The notes beneath the pieces are model-generated. The model was not told the origin of the DNA. It was given only the letters and a program-made list of their open reading frames with translations, and ran no database searches. From Euglena gracilis (Eukaryota > Euglenida > Euglenophyceae > Euglenales), in NCBI GenBank assembly GCA_039621445.1, contig CP154955.1, positions 56,452,619-56,516,618 on the forward strand: a stretch of 64,000 nucleotides of DNA, written 5' to 3'. The position numbers were made by a program, and so were the translations under genes. Positions 42,420 to 51,800 of this stretch are shown here, piece after piece. Within the stretch, counting starts at the first letter, position 1. Every line of letters starts with the position of its first letter.

Positions 42420-43695
42420 CTCCACGAGGGAAGCCGGCGGCACGAACTACAGGAAGCTGAAAAAGGCCGCAGCCACCTGCGGACGCCTTGGGTGGACATT
42501 CATCCCTTTCGTGATGGATTGCTTTGGGGGTGTGGGGGAGCAAGCTGCAGCCTTCATCTCCAAATGCCTCCGCACCATACTGGCATACAAACGTTTCTCA
42601 ACGACAATGATCTGAAGCCTCTGTGTGGCAATCCCTGAGTCTCGCATTAGCAAGAGAAGTGGCCCGCCAAAGTTTTCCCCTCTCGCCGGTTTGGTGACCG
42701 TGAGCGGAATGGGCTTCCCGGCAGGCCGAGTGGGGGAAAACAGTCACCCGGCGCTCCGGTAAAAAAAGGCACACGCGCCGCAAAAATTACCTTTTTTTGT
42801 GTCTTTCGGTCCCTAAATTCAGCCAAAACCTGGGTTCCGGTAGCCAAATAATTCAAAAAAACGGGGGGGGAAGGTATTTTTGGCCAACTCCTTGGGGGTG
42901 CCTCTGAAGCAGTAGGGGGGGGGGGGAGGAAAAGCCTGGTTTGAATTTAAAAAAAGGGTAGCGGGGGGGGGGGAACGGAAGAATTGCTTCCCAGCGCCCG
43001 TTGCCAGTTCGCCTCGGTTAGCCCTGGTTCTTTTTTGAATTTGAATTGCTGACTTGGCTTCCCCTTTTGCTTGGCCTTCCGGATTGACTTTTTGAATTTC
43101 TTGGATAATTGTTTTATTGAACTCAGATTTATATATTGATTCCTCTTGATTCAGCATGCACAATTCTTTTGAATGAAACATCAGAAAGAGAGAACCTGGG
43201 GGGGAAAGGACACAGGTAAAAAAAGTAGCGGAATGAGGCAGAAAATTCGCTAATTCCAGTGCGCAGGCGCCAGGCCGCCTCCCACCGCCCACACCAGCTG
43301 GCTTGGGATGCCGTGGCGGAGCCATCTGGAGGGGTGGATCCCACCACCCATAGCCCATATGCGATGGAGTGAGCAAAGGCGACTTACCACTTCCCCATCC
43401 CATCCCTCCAAAAAAAACAACAACTCCACGACACACACACACACACATACACCAGCCACGAAGAAAGCTCAGCCACCATGCCTCTCCGCCTCTCCTCCCC
43501 AACGCACCTCACGCAAAATCCGCCCTGCGTTCCCTCGGCTCTATGTCTCCTCTGCCTCCATGACCGCTCGGCTTTAAATGCCTTCTCCCGTACCTCGGGT
43601 AGACCGCTGCTTTTGTATAGCCCTCCTCCTTGAACACTCAAATCCAATAGGCTGTGACACTGGTCGGTGGACTCGGCGCGCCCCACCACCGAACG
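42420..43695 (+). pseudogene. Third 5'-truncated LINE 3' end, with internal insertion
   Basis: Begins abruptly within the last 70 codons of the LINE ORF (AATCGRLGWTFIPFVMDCFG matches TCGRMGWTCIPFVVDCYG upstream). After a one-base shift it reads WQSLSLALAREVARQ up to 42671. There the sequence departs for about 610 bp and resumes at about 43283 with CAGCTGGCTTGGGATGCCG, the continuation seen at 40.31 kb. The interposed segment has a minus-strand frame with NQEESIYKSEFNKTIIQEI and is a separate insertion. The 3' end (43613-43692) matches the 3' end of the preceding LINE copy. Confidence 0.65.
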
Positions 43696-43719
43696 CCGGA
43701 GTCATTTCCGTGTGAATGA

Positions 43720-44108
43720 CCATGATTCATTTAAGCCAAGGACCGAGTGGAGGATGCCGCTCCAACCATGGTGAGTCCCAGACTCCACCCCAGACCACAC
43801 CAAAGCAGGCAAAGCCAAGACCAAAGCAACCCAAAGCGTGGAGGTTCACCAGGGAAACATCCCCCTCACCAAAAGGTGGCCCACCCGCGCAAAAAAAAAA
43901 GACCGGAAAAAAAACCAGCCGCCAAAAGAAAACCGCCCACACGCCGGGCCAAAGGCATCCACCAAAACGGCGAGGGAGGAGAGTGGAGCCCGCAAAAGCA
44001 ACACACACAAAGGGTAGACCGCCCAGGCTTCCATAAAGCGAGACGGAGAGAGCACGAGCGACCCAACAATGCGGCTATAGCCCCTCATAAAAAATACCAT
44101 GATTCATT
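43720..44108. mobile_element. ~365-bp insert flanked by 12-bp direct repeats
   Basis: CCATGATTCATT occurs at 43720-43731 and 44097-44108. The insert ends in ATAAAAAATA directly before the right copy. A short A-rich tail plus target duplication is the hallmark of an RNA-mediated insertion (a truncated LINE or SINE). The interior is Pro/Lys-rich when translated but has no recognisable domain. Confidence 0.5.
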
Positions 44109-44256
44109 CACCGACCAGGTCCCCCTAGGGGCCAAGGTGTCCGCACGAATGTGGGCATGGCCCCATTTTCAAACCAGAAGTTTTTTTGACGTCTCACCCG
44201 TGCGCAACTTGCAGTAAATACCTCTTACCACTTTTCAACTTTCGTCAACGGTACTG

Positions 44257-44568
44257 TGTACCAGGCGTATGCTTCTGTCCCCTTCCGTTGAGGAAGTTAG
44301 GATGGAAGCAGATCCTATTAGGATCTCCTAATGGGTGCCCCCTTCTCTCTCCACAGGTGGTATTCTTCTTATACCTTTTCCTTCCTTTCCATCGGACCGG
44401 ACTTGGTTATCCAGTCCGTCCTCCCTGCATTGCTCCGTGCTTTGCTTCTTGGGAAGTGGGAAAAGGGTTTTTACTGTTACTCTGATTTTCAGTTCCCAAG
44501 TAGGTGCGCCAAGGCGAAAGCGAAGGCTTTTGGGAATTGGGAAAGGGGAATTGGGAACCAGACGTACA
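44257..44568 (+). mobile_element. 5' LTR of the chromovirus
   Basis: TGTACC...GTACA boundaries and shared internal blocks with the 24.85-kb LTR (GTACCAGGC, CCACAGGTGGTATTCTT, GGCGAAAGCGAA, GACGTACACT). About 312 bp. It is followed by the primer site and gag. A matching 3' LTR was looked for downstream of pol and of the extra ORF and was not found, so the element seems 3'-truncated or its end was lost. Confidence 0.7.
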
Positions 44569-44661
44569 CTTGGTAGCAGATTAGGTTACGATCCTACACC
44601 TACTTCACAGAAAGAAAGGCTACCAGGTTTTACACTTGGTAGCAGATTGGTTCGATCCTAC
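44565..44661 (+). other. Duplicated initiator-tRNA(Met) primer-binding site
   Basis: TACACTTGGTAGCAGATT followed by GGTTACGATCCTAC lies at 44565-44596. A second copy lies at 44632-44661, where TGGTAGCAGA (44637-44646) is followed by TTGGTTCGATCC. Both match the complement of the initiator tRNA acceptor end and then its T-arm, with a few bases deleted between. The second copy is closer to a real tRNA. Only the first is in the normal position next to the LTR. Confidence 0.65.
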
Positions 44662-44850
44662 GCTGACTGGCAGCGGAGAGCCCCTGCACCGTTATTACAC
44701 GGTCGCAGCGTCAGCTCCCGGCTTCTAGTCAACGTCTAAGCAGACGAGCAGGCTCCAGAAGGTTCTGTACGGTATTACCCGTTACAGCCCCTCTGGTGCC
44801 AGCACAACTGCTTAGTTTTGTGGGTTTTTGCTGCTTTTGTCACCAGAAAG

Positions 44851-47800
44851 ATGCAAAGCACAGGCCCCAACCATCAATTCAACTATGCCTTATTACAGGC
44901 ATCCTTGCAAGACATTGACCAGGAAAATGGGGATTGGAAGCTTTTATGTGAAAGTGCTTCCAGTTCCCACGCCGATGAGGCACAATTGATTCAATTGACA
45001 CAATTGCAACACTTGTCATCATTGATAGTGGTCGGCGATGAGCTCACCGCTTCATTGGCTTCAGAGGCTAATGCGGCCTCTTCCGCGCTCACCTTGCCAC
45101 AACGGGGGTATTCGCCTCCGTCTGCGACAATGGTGCAGCTGCACACACCGGAGAGACCCGTGGTGATTCCGCCACCGGGCTTCTCTGGTGATGGTGGGTT
45201 GGAAACCCCGTGTTTCTTTCAACCACCACCCGCTCTTCCACCGGCAAGCCCTTACAGAGCTTTGCCACCACCCCCCGATATCGGGTGCTATCCCGCACTA
45301 CCTTGGCAACCGGAGACTCGCCTCGTGGTGCCGGAATTCTCCGGTACATCCCAACCCATGGATGACTATGGGAAGGGCACTGGTGAGCTCCTCACTGCTG
45401 AGGATGTGCAGGATATTGTTGCTCGGCTTCCAGGGGATCACCCCCTTGTGAGGCAGTTCAACCATGTGCAACAATGCGTTGCAGAGTGTGCAACCGCATT
45501 GAACAAAGTGCTTCAGTTTGATGAGGACAACCAGAAACATGTCTTCACCAAGCTGGAACACTGCTGGAATTACTTGCAGGAAGTTGGCAGATATTGCCAG
45601 AGGAATTTCGAAAGTGCGGGTATTGACCTTGCAAACTTTCGGGAAACCTTTGAAAGAATATGCCAACAGCTCCCGCAAAACTTCCGGCAAATTAGTGAAT
45701 GCATGCATGAAGCGGAAACGCGGAATGACTCCAAGTTTCTGCACTTGCATGGCTCACTACAACAGTTATCGGGACAAATGGAGTCCTGTTCATCTGCGTT
45801 GTTGCATTTGCAACAACAGTTGCATGCACGAGATTCCTCGTCTGCAACATCCAGCAGTGGTGGATTTGTGTCTATGGACCATTTCACCACATTGTCCGCA
45901 ACTTTCCATGAATCGCAACACCGCATTATGCAGTTGTGCGATGAAACGGAAAAGTTTCGGCAATTCCAGTCACAAGCCAACGAGAATTTTGCTCCCCACA
46001 CGTATGTGCGGCAGTTGGAGGAGCGACTTTCCCGTTTGGAGCAGAAAACCTGCTATTGTGACGCGAATCGGGTTGGATTATCCAATCTGAGCGCGAAAGT
46101 CGCGGAAATGGCACAACGGCAGGATTCCCTGCAGTTGCAGTTGCAATCCGACATTGGCGGGATTAACTCGGCCATTGCGGGTTTGCAACAAAGCTATTCC
46201 GCACTTTCCCACCGAGTTCCGGACATTAGCGGTATTCAGACTGCTATTGGGGAACTCCAGACCCGGTATGCATCGGTGTCTACCAAAATAACGGAAATGC
46301 AGTCTCTACCTGCAGGTTCCAGTTCTCGGATTACCGAGAACCCTGATTTCAAGGCATTTTATGACAAAATGCTCACTAACAATCAGGAAACCTTGCAAGA
46401 TTTCTGCAACAGCCTATTACGGCTTGAGGAATCGGTGAATCGGAATGCCCGATCCACGCAAAGTGAGATTACCAGGTTGGATGAGCGAATTTCCGCGTTG
46501 TTGGATAACCCACAACCTGGAAATTTGCCCATGGGTACCACAACCGTGTTGTCGGATAACCCTGCACCGGTTGCACCCACCACCACACCAACCAAGATGA
46601 CATCACCTTTGCAGATTCTCTCAAATGCTGTAAAAGCATTAATGGGACAACTCCAATTATTGGATAAGTCTCACGGAAAACTTGTCCAAGATGTTACCGG
46701 AATTTCCGAAAGGATTCCGCACTTGGATGACTTTTCCCGTTACCGTAAGCGTATTCGCGCTTTGGAGGATGAAGTTGACCGTATTTGCGGCCAACTCCAA
46801 CTCGTTGAGCATTTGGAGCAAAGTGTGCATGACTTGTCTGTGGGTTTGGATAATGTGTCCAACCAACAGCGGGTTTCACACCGCAATTCGGCAGTATGCA
46901 TTGCCGAAGATGCGCCAGATGCTCCAGATTCGCGTTTCCACAACCCGAATCTGGGTGCACATGCACCACCACCACCCGTGTCCCGAGTGTCACAATCCGC
47001 GATTCCGCGAATTGTGCCACCATTGGCCTTGCCTACAACTCAAAACCAGTTTTCGGATGAATTTCCCATTACGGGAACCGAATTTTCGAAAAACACGGCG
47101 ATTCCGCCAAGTCTCCACCAAGAAATCCATCATTCCATGCTTGTGCGTGGAATGAGCCAAACCCGTACACCGGGAGTGGGTCACATGTTGCATGCGCGAC
47201 ATACTCTCACACCGGAGTGTCCCCCTATTACGGGTGACCAACAGGGTTTGCGACCGGATTTCCGGTACCAGGATTCACCTTCACCAGAAATTTCACGATT
47301 CCGACAAGAATCCGGAAAGGATACGCTTGGTGCTCGAGCGTACCCGGGCCCGAATCCACGGAATACCACCGAGGGCCAACGGGTTATTCAGAAAGACTTC
47401 AAGGGCACCATCGCAATCGCGAATAAGGTGAAACCCCAATGGGACGGTGACCCAACCACATGGAGACAGTTTTTCCGGGACTGGGAGTACTATTGGGCAT
47501 TGAAAGGGCCAACCCAGGACACAAACCCGGAGGTGATCAAGATGGAATTCATCGATTGCCTCCCTAGGGATGAGAAGGAGCGCGCGCGACAACTCGTCAT
47601 TCGCTACCGCGTTTCCTTTGATGACCTGGTGGAGCAATACGCTTCCACCAGTTCAAGTTTGGTCGCTAGGATTATCCTGGAGACCAAGTGGCGGCAATGC
47701 GCCCCACCCGATCGCAAATGGAAGTCCATTGACCTTTGGTATGCCAAATGGTTAGGACTTGCTGCTGAAGTGGATGAACTCAGTGAAAAGCAAATGCGCG

Positions 47801-48828
47801 AACAGTTTGACGCTGTTCTCATGCATTTCACGCCTAGCCTCATCAAGGATATCCACCGTGAGGAGTTGGCGGGTAATGCAATGACTCTTGACCAACGCTG
47901 GAACTACGTTTCCAAGCAATTGAAGCTATCACAGCTTCTTGGTCAGATTCAGTCCGCGTATACCGCACACCCAACCGCAGGATTACCGGCTGGTTCGGTG
48001 AACGCATTGCAAAAATCACCGGTTTCACCCATTTCACCAACCACGGGATCGAAAACGCGATACCCGCGTTCTTCGGACCAAGCCACGGATAAAGTGTGCT
48101 TTTTGTGCAACAAACCGGGACATATGTCTCGGGAGTGCCCTAATCCTGAAGCGCGAAAGCGTATTCAGAGTCCGCGGGGCTCGACCTCATCACGAGGTTC
48201 GGGTTCCTCCGCGTTTTCACGCCAATCGGGCAATTCACGGTCATCGGGCCCCCGTTCCGGTGGTATTAGCCCCCGGATCCCGTTCCGCGATGAGCGGAAA
48301 CACGGTACCCCTCGGGGTAGGTCACCCGGTGCCCCGGCCAAGAAGCGTGATTCTCATCGCGACACATCGCGATCGCGTTCGCGAAGCGGATCATCTTCTT
48401 CGCGATCCTCATCGGGAAAACCCCGATACACCGGTCATGGTCGACGGGATACCCGGTCACCACGACGGTTTGACGGGAAATCGGGAAACCGATCCCCCCG
48501 TTATCCAGAATCGCGACACAAATCTCGGTGTTCGCTTTGTGGATCGAGTGATCACCACTCATCCACATGTCCGCGTTCTCGTTCTCCCCGCCCTGGCCAA
48601 CGTCATCGCGGTATGAATCGCGGTGACAAGGGTCACTCCTCCAACCGCCATAAAGTCGGTTTCAAGATATCTTGTTTGGAGGATGACACCCCGGCTTCGG
48701 GCAGGGAGGGGGATGAAACCACGGATACCGATTTCGACGAGGCCCGCATGGCGGTGCGCACGTTGAAATCTGTTTATACCTCTAAAAGGCCCATAGCCGG
48801 CTATTCGGCCGGTTCGGACCTGGAGTAG
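44851..48828 (+). CDS. gag: Chromovirus Gag (1325 residues) with two zinc knuckles
   Basis: Structural polyprotein of a Ty3/gypsy-type element. The ATG at 44851 is chosen because the same start (MQST.PN) is conserved in the 25.5-kb copy. The N-terminal third is Pro/Ser-rich. A long coiled-coil region follows (about residues 190-700). The capsid-like domain is near residue 860-1040 (FFRDWEYYWAL, DLWYAKWLGLAAEVDEL). Then come a first CCHC knuckle CFLCNKPGHMSREC, an Arg/Ser-rich tail and a second knuckle CSLCGSSDHHSSTC, both with exact C-x2-C-x4-H-x4-C spacing. It is unusually long for a Gag, mainly because of the coiled coil. It terminates at UAG 48826-48828; pol continues in the same frame. 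Confidence 0.85.
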   Translation: MQSTGPNHQFNYALLQASLQDIDQENGDWKLLCESASSSHADEAQLIQLTQLQHLSSLIVVGDELTASLASEANAASSALTLPQRGYSPPSATMVQLHTPERPVVIPPPGFSGDGGLETPCFFQPPPALPPASPYRALPPPPDIGCYPALPWQPETRLVVPEFSGTSQPMDDYGKGTGELLTAEDVQDIVARLPGDHPLVRQFNHVQQCVAECATALNKVLQFDEDNQKHVFTKLEHCWNYLQEVGRYCQRNFESAGIDLANFRETFERICQQLPQNFRQISECMHEAETRNDSKFLHLHGSLQQLSGQMESCSSALLHLQQQLHARDSSSATSSSGGFVSMDHFTTLSATFHESQHRIMQLCDETEKFRQFQSQANENFAPHTYVRQLEERLSRLEQKTCYCDANRVGLSNLSAKVAEMAQRQDSLQLQLQSDIGGINSAIAGLQQSYSALSHRVPDISGIQTAIGELQTRYASVSTKITEMQSLPAGSSSRITENPDFKAFYDKMLTNNQETLQDFCNSLLRLEESVNRNARSTQSEITRLDERISALLDNPQPGNLPMGTTTVLSDNPAPVAPTTTPTKMTSPLQILSNAVKALMGQLQLLDKSHGKLVQDVTGISERIPHLDDFSRYRKRIRALEDEVDRICGQLQLVEHLEQSVHDLSVGLDNVSNQQRVSHRNSAVCIAEDAPDAPDSRFHNPNLGAHAPPPPVSRVSQSAIPRIVPPLALPTTQNQFSDEFPITGTEFSKNTAIPPSLHQEIHHSMLVRGMSQTRTPGVGHMLHARHTLTPECPPITGDQQGLRPDFRYQDSPSPEISRFRQESGKDTLGARAYPGPNPRNTTEGQRVIQKDFKGTIAIANKVKPQWDGDPTTWRQFFRDWEYYWALKGPTQDTNPEVIKMEFIDCLPRDEKERARQLVIRYRVSFDDLVEQYASTSSSLVARIILETKWRQCAPPDRKWKSIDLWYAKWLGLAAEVDELSEKQMREQFDAVLMHFTPSLIKDIHREELAGNAMTLDQRWNYVSKQLKLSQLLGQIQSAYTAHPTAGLPAGSVNALQKSPVSPISPTTGSKTRYPRSSDQATDKVCFLCNKPGHMSRECPNPEARKRIQSPRGSTSSRGSGSSAFSRQSGNSRSSGPRSGGISPRIPFRDERKHGTPRGRSPGAPAKKRDSHRDTSRSRSRSGSSSSRSSSGKPRYTGHGRRDTRSPRRFDGKSGNRSPRYPESRHKSRCSLCGSSDHHSSTCPRSRSPRPGQRHRGMNRGDKGHSSNRHKVGFKISCLEDDTPASGREGDETTDTDFDEARMAVRTLKSVYTSKRPIAGYSAGSDLE

Positions 48829-48864
48829 GGGAGCCCGAGGTCCGAGGGCACGGACCTCTGGGCT
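48826..48864 (+). promoter_or_regulatory. Candidate UAG readthrough signal with downstream hairpin
   Basis: The Gag stop UAG is followed by GGG and then AGCCC GAGGTCCG (48832-48844). This pairs perfectly with CGGACCTC and GGGCT (48851-48864), leaving a 6-nt loop and a single bulged U. The downstream frame has no stop for the next 1200 codons. A stop codon followed within a few nucleotides by a strong stem between gag and pol in the same frame is the arrangement used for readthrough in gammaretroviruses. Confidence 0.7.
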
Positions 48865-51800
48865 GATGAACAGATGGAGGTAGGACCTGATCAACCCTGC
48901 CCCCCCTGCCCATCTGCCTTCCTGGTCGGTACCCGGAAAATTTTCGGGTCCCCCACCCCCCACTCCAACTTTCCGCTCGGAATGTTGTGCAAAGTAGGAA
49001 AGGGTTCATGGGAAAGCTGGCAAGAAAACGTATTTTCGCCAGACCCTTCACTTTGCTTACCCCCCATGGAACTTTTGGTCCAAGCGGAAATCAAAATCCA
49101 AAATTTTTGTGCAAAAGTCAAAATTCTCATTGACACTGGTTGTCGCATTGCACTACTTTTTCGGTTCGGGTTGATACCAACCCCCCTCTTGGTGCAAGCC
49201 AAGAAGCCGATCAAAATTACGACGGCTGACAACACCCCCATGTGCGGTGGTGACTTGGGATGCTTTTTGGACATTGTCCTACCCCTCATCCCCAAGCACC
49301 ACTCACACCCCCCCCAACCGCAAAATTTTCCGGATACCTGGGGATATGAATCCGGAATCCATGGTTCTGACGTAATTCTGGGATACCCCTTTTTACGTCA
49401 GCACCGGCTGGTAGTGGATTGCCACTCCCACGGTTTGCGCACATCACCACGCTCTGCATTGCCCCCCAAACCTTCATCACCCGTGGCGTCAACCGCGACA
49501 GCCACCAATTTTTCCACACCGTTTTCGAAAACTTTTACCCCGTTACCAACCACACCAACCAACGTTTTCCACACCGGGTGTACCGAGAAAGTTCACCCCC
49601 TGCCCGTTGACACACCAACTTCCGTTCCCCATGAGGCAGGGCAAGCGAGTAGCGGTACCCCCCTCGTTCCACTGGGTTACAAGACGAAAGCCCAAAGGCC
49701 TGAAGTACGTACGGTGTCGAGTAGTCGCCCAGCTGCACCAATACCCCGTTTTCCACCAGATGTATCGCTTTCAGATACATCTGTACACCCCCCATCAGCA
49801 AAAACAGCGCATCCCAACTTTTACACACACCCCCACCAGACCAACATGCGCGACCAGGACCACTACTCCGACACTTCCTTCCAATGTGTGCACTGTAGGA
49901 GAATTTCCGCCCAGCCAGATTTCGATTGTGGATGTTTAGTCCAAACACCAACACTAATCCCGATTTCGCGTAACCATACACTTGGTTGCGGATCGCAATG
50001 CGCGACCGTACATCAAGTGCTCCAACAACGAGGTATTGCCTTGTTGTTTGGGACCGCGAAATCCGTGTCACACACCTCCCCCACCTCCATCTGGCATGAT
50101 ATGGACTGGGTATGCACCCATCCAACCCATCAACCCTTGGGAATGCCCCTTGGGAGTGTGGATGACACACCCTTGACCTATGTTTGCGGATCCCTGAATT
50201 GCGTTACCGCTCTTCAACCCGCGAACCAGGTCGACACATACGCGATGCGCGTATGGAACGCATTTAATTTTGGTCAATACCGTATTTTGGAGGAATGGTT
50301 CTCCAAAATCGCGGCTTTGGCTGATTCCTTCGATTTGTCGTTGGAAATTGATGCGTTTTCATCAAAAGCGCATGCGCGCTTGTCGCGATATTGGTCGCGA
50401 CATACCAACGCATTTCTTAAATTCTGGGGTGATACGGTGCTGTGGATGCATCCTCCCCCAAAGCTTATCCCGGATGTGGTGGAGAAAATTCTCCGCGATG
50501 AAGCGCGAGGAGCTCTCCTCATACCCGTCAATCCGAATGCGGATTGGTTTCACCAACTATCCCATGTGTGTTTTCATTGGTGGGATTTACCCGCTGATGT
50601 ACCACTATTTGAGGATTTTTGTGGTATATTATTACCACCTGTTAAAGAAATCATTTTTCGCGTTTGTTTCTTTGACGCATTCGGAATATCCGATGTGCGT
50701 GTGCCAAGATACCTTGGTACCAATGGGGATGCCACACCCTCAACGCAGATTTCTGCGGTCATTGAGAGTGCGGACCAACATCCCAAGTCTGCTGATTATT
50801 GTTCGCGAATTGCTCGCGAATTTCATGGTGTACTGGATAATCCAGTTTACGCCTGCGACATCGACCCCGCGATTCGCGGTCCGTTCGGTGTTTGCAAAAT
50901 CGAGCTCAAGGATGGCGCTAAACCTATGCACCGGAAATTCTTCCGTTGCTCGGGTGAACGCGAACAGGCTCTCAACGAGATGATTGAGAAGCTCATCCAG
51001 CGGAAGTGGATTATCCCTTCCAAGAGCGAGTGGACATCACAAGCTTTTGTGGTGCCTAAACCGGCTGACCAGTCTGGTCAGAAGAAGTGGAGACTGGTGC
51101 TGGATTACCGGTACCTGAACTCCCAAACGAAGGATGACCCCTTCCCGTTACCGCTGATCGAGGATTTGATCACAAAACAATCGGATAACCGGTTGTGGTC
51201 AATCTTTGATCTGGAAGACGGTTTCCATCAGATGCATTTGCATCCTGATTCGCAACCGTACACGGCATTCGTGACATCCAAGGGTGTGTACCAATGGACG
51301 GTACTCCCCATGGGTGTTAAGAATGGCCCAGCCATGTTTCAACGCATGATCCAGTGGGTTTTGCGCGATTTACCGTTTGCTCTGGTGTACATCGATGATG
51401 TACTGGTGGGAACCCAACCGCCATCCGCGAAATCGGGCGAGGATATCCTCGACCCGCATTACCGCGATGTGCGCGCGGTATTATCCGCGTTCCAAAAGCA
51501 TGTGCTTTTTGTGAAGGGTTCCAAAATGCACCTGTTTCGCAAAATTATTAAGTTTTGCGGACACATCCTGAGCAACGGGCAGCGTAAAGCCGCACCCAGT
51601 AAGATGGAGGCCATTAAGAAATGGACTCCTGAGGTCATTAAGACCTTAACGCATTTAAAGGGATTTTTGGGATTAGCCCAATATTACGCGATTTACATGA
51701 AAGATTTCGCGAAAATCGCGGTACCCCTAACCCGACAACTCAAAAATCGGACACCCGATAACGCAAAAGTCATTTGGGATGACCAAATGCGCGAGGCCTT

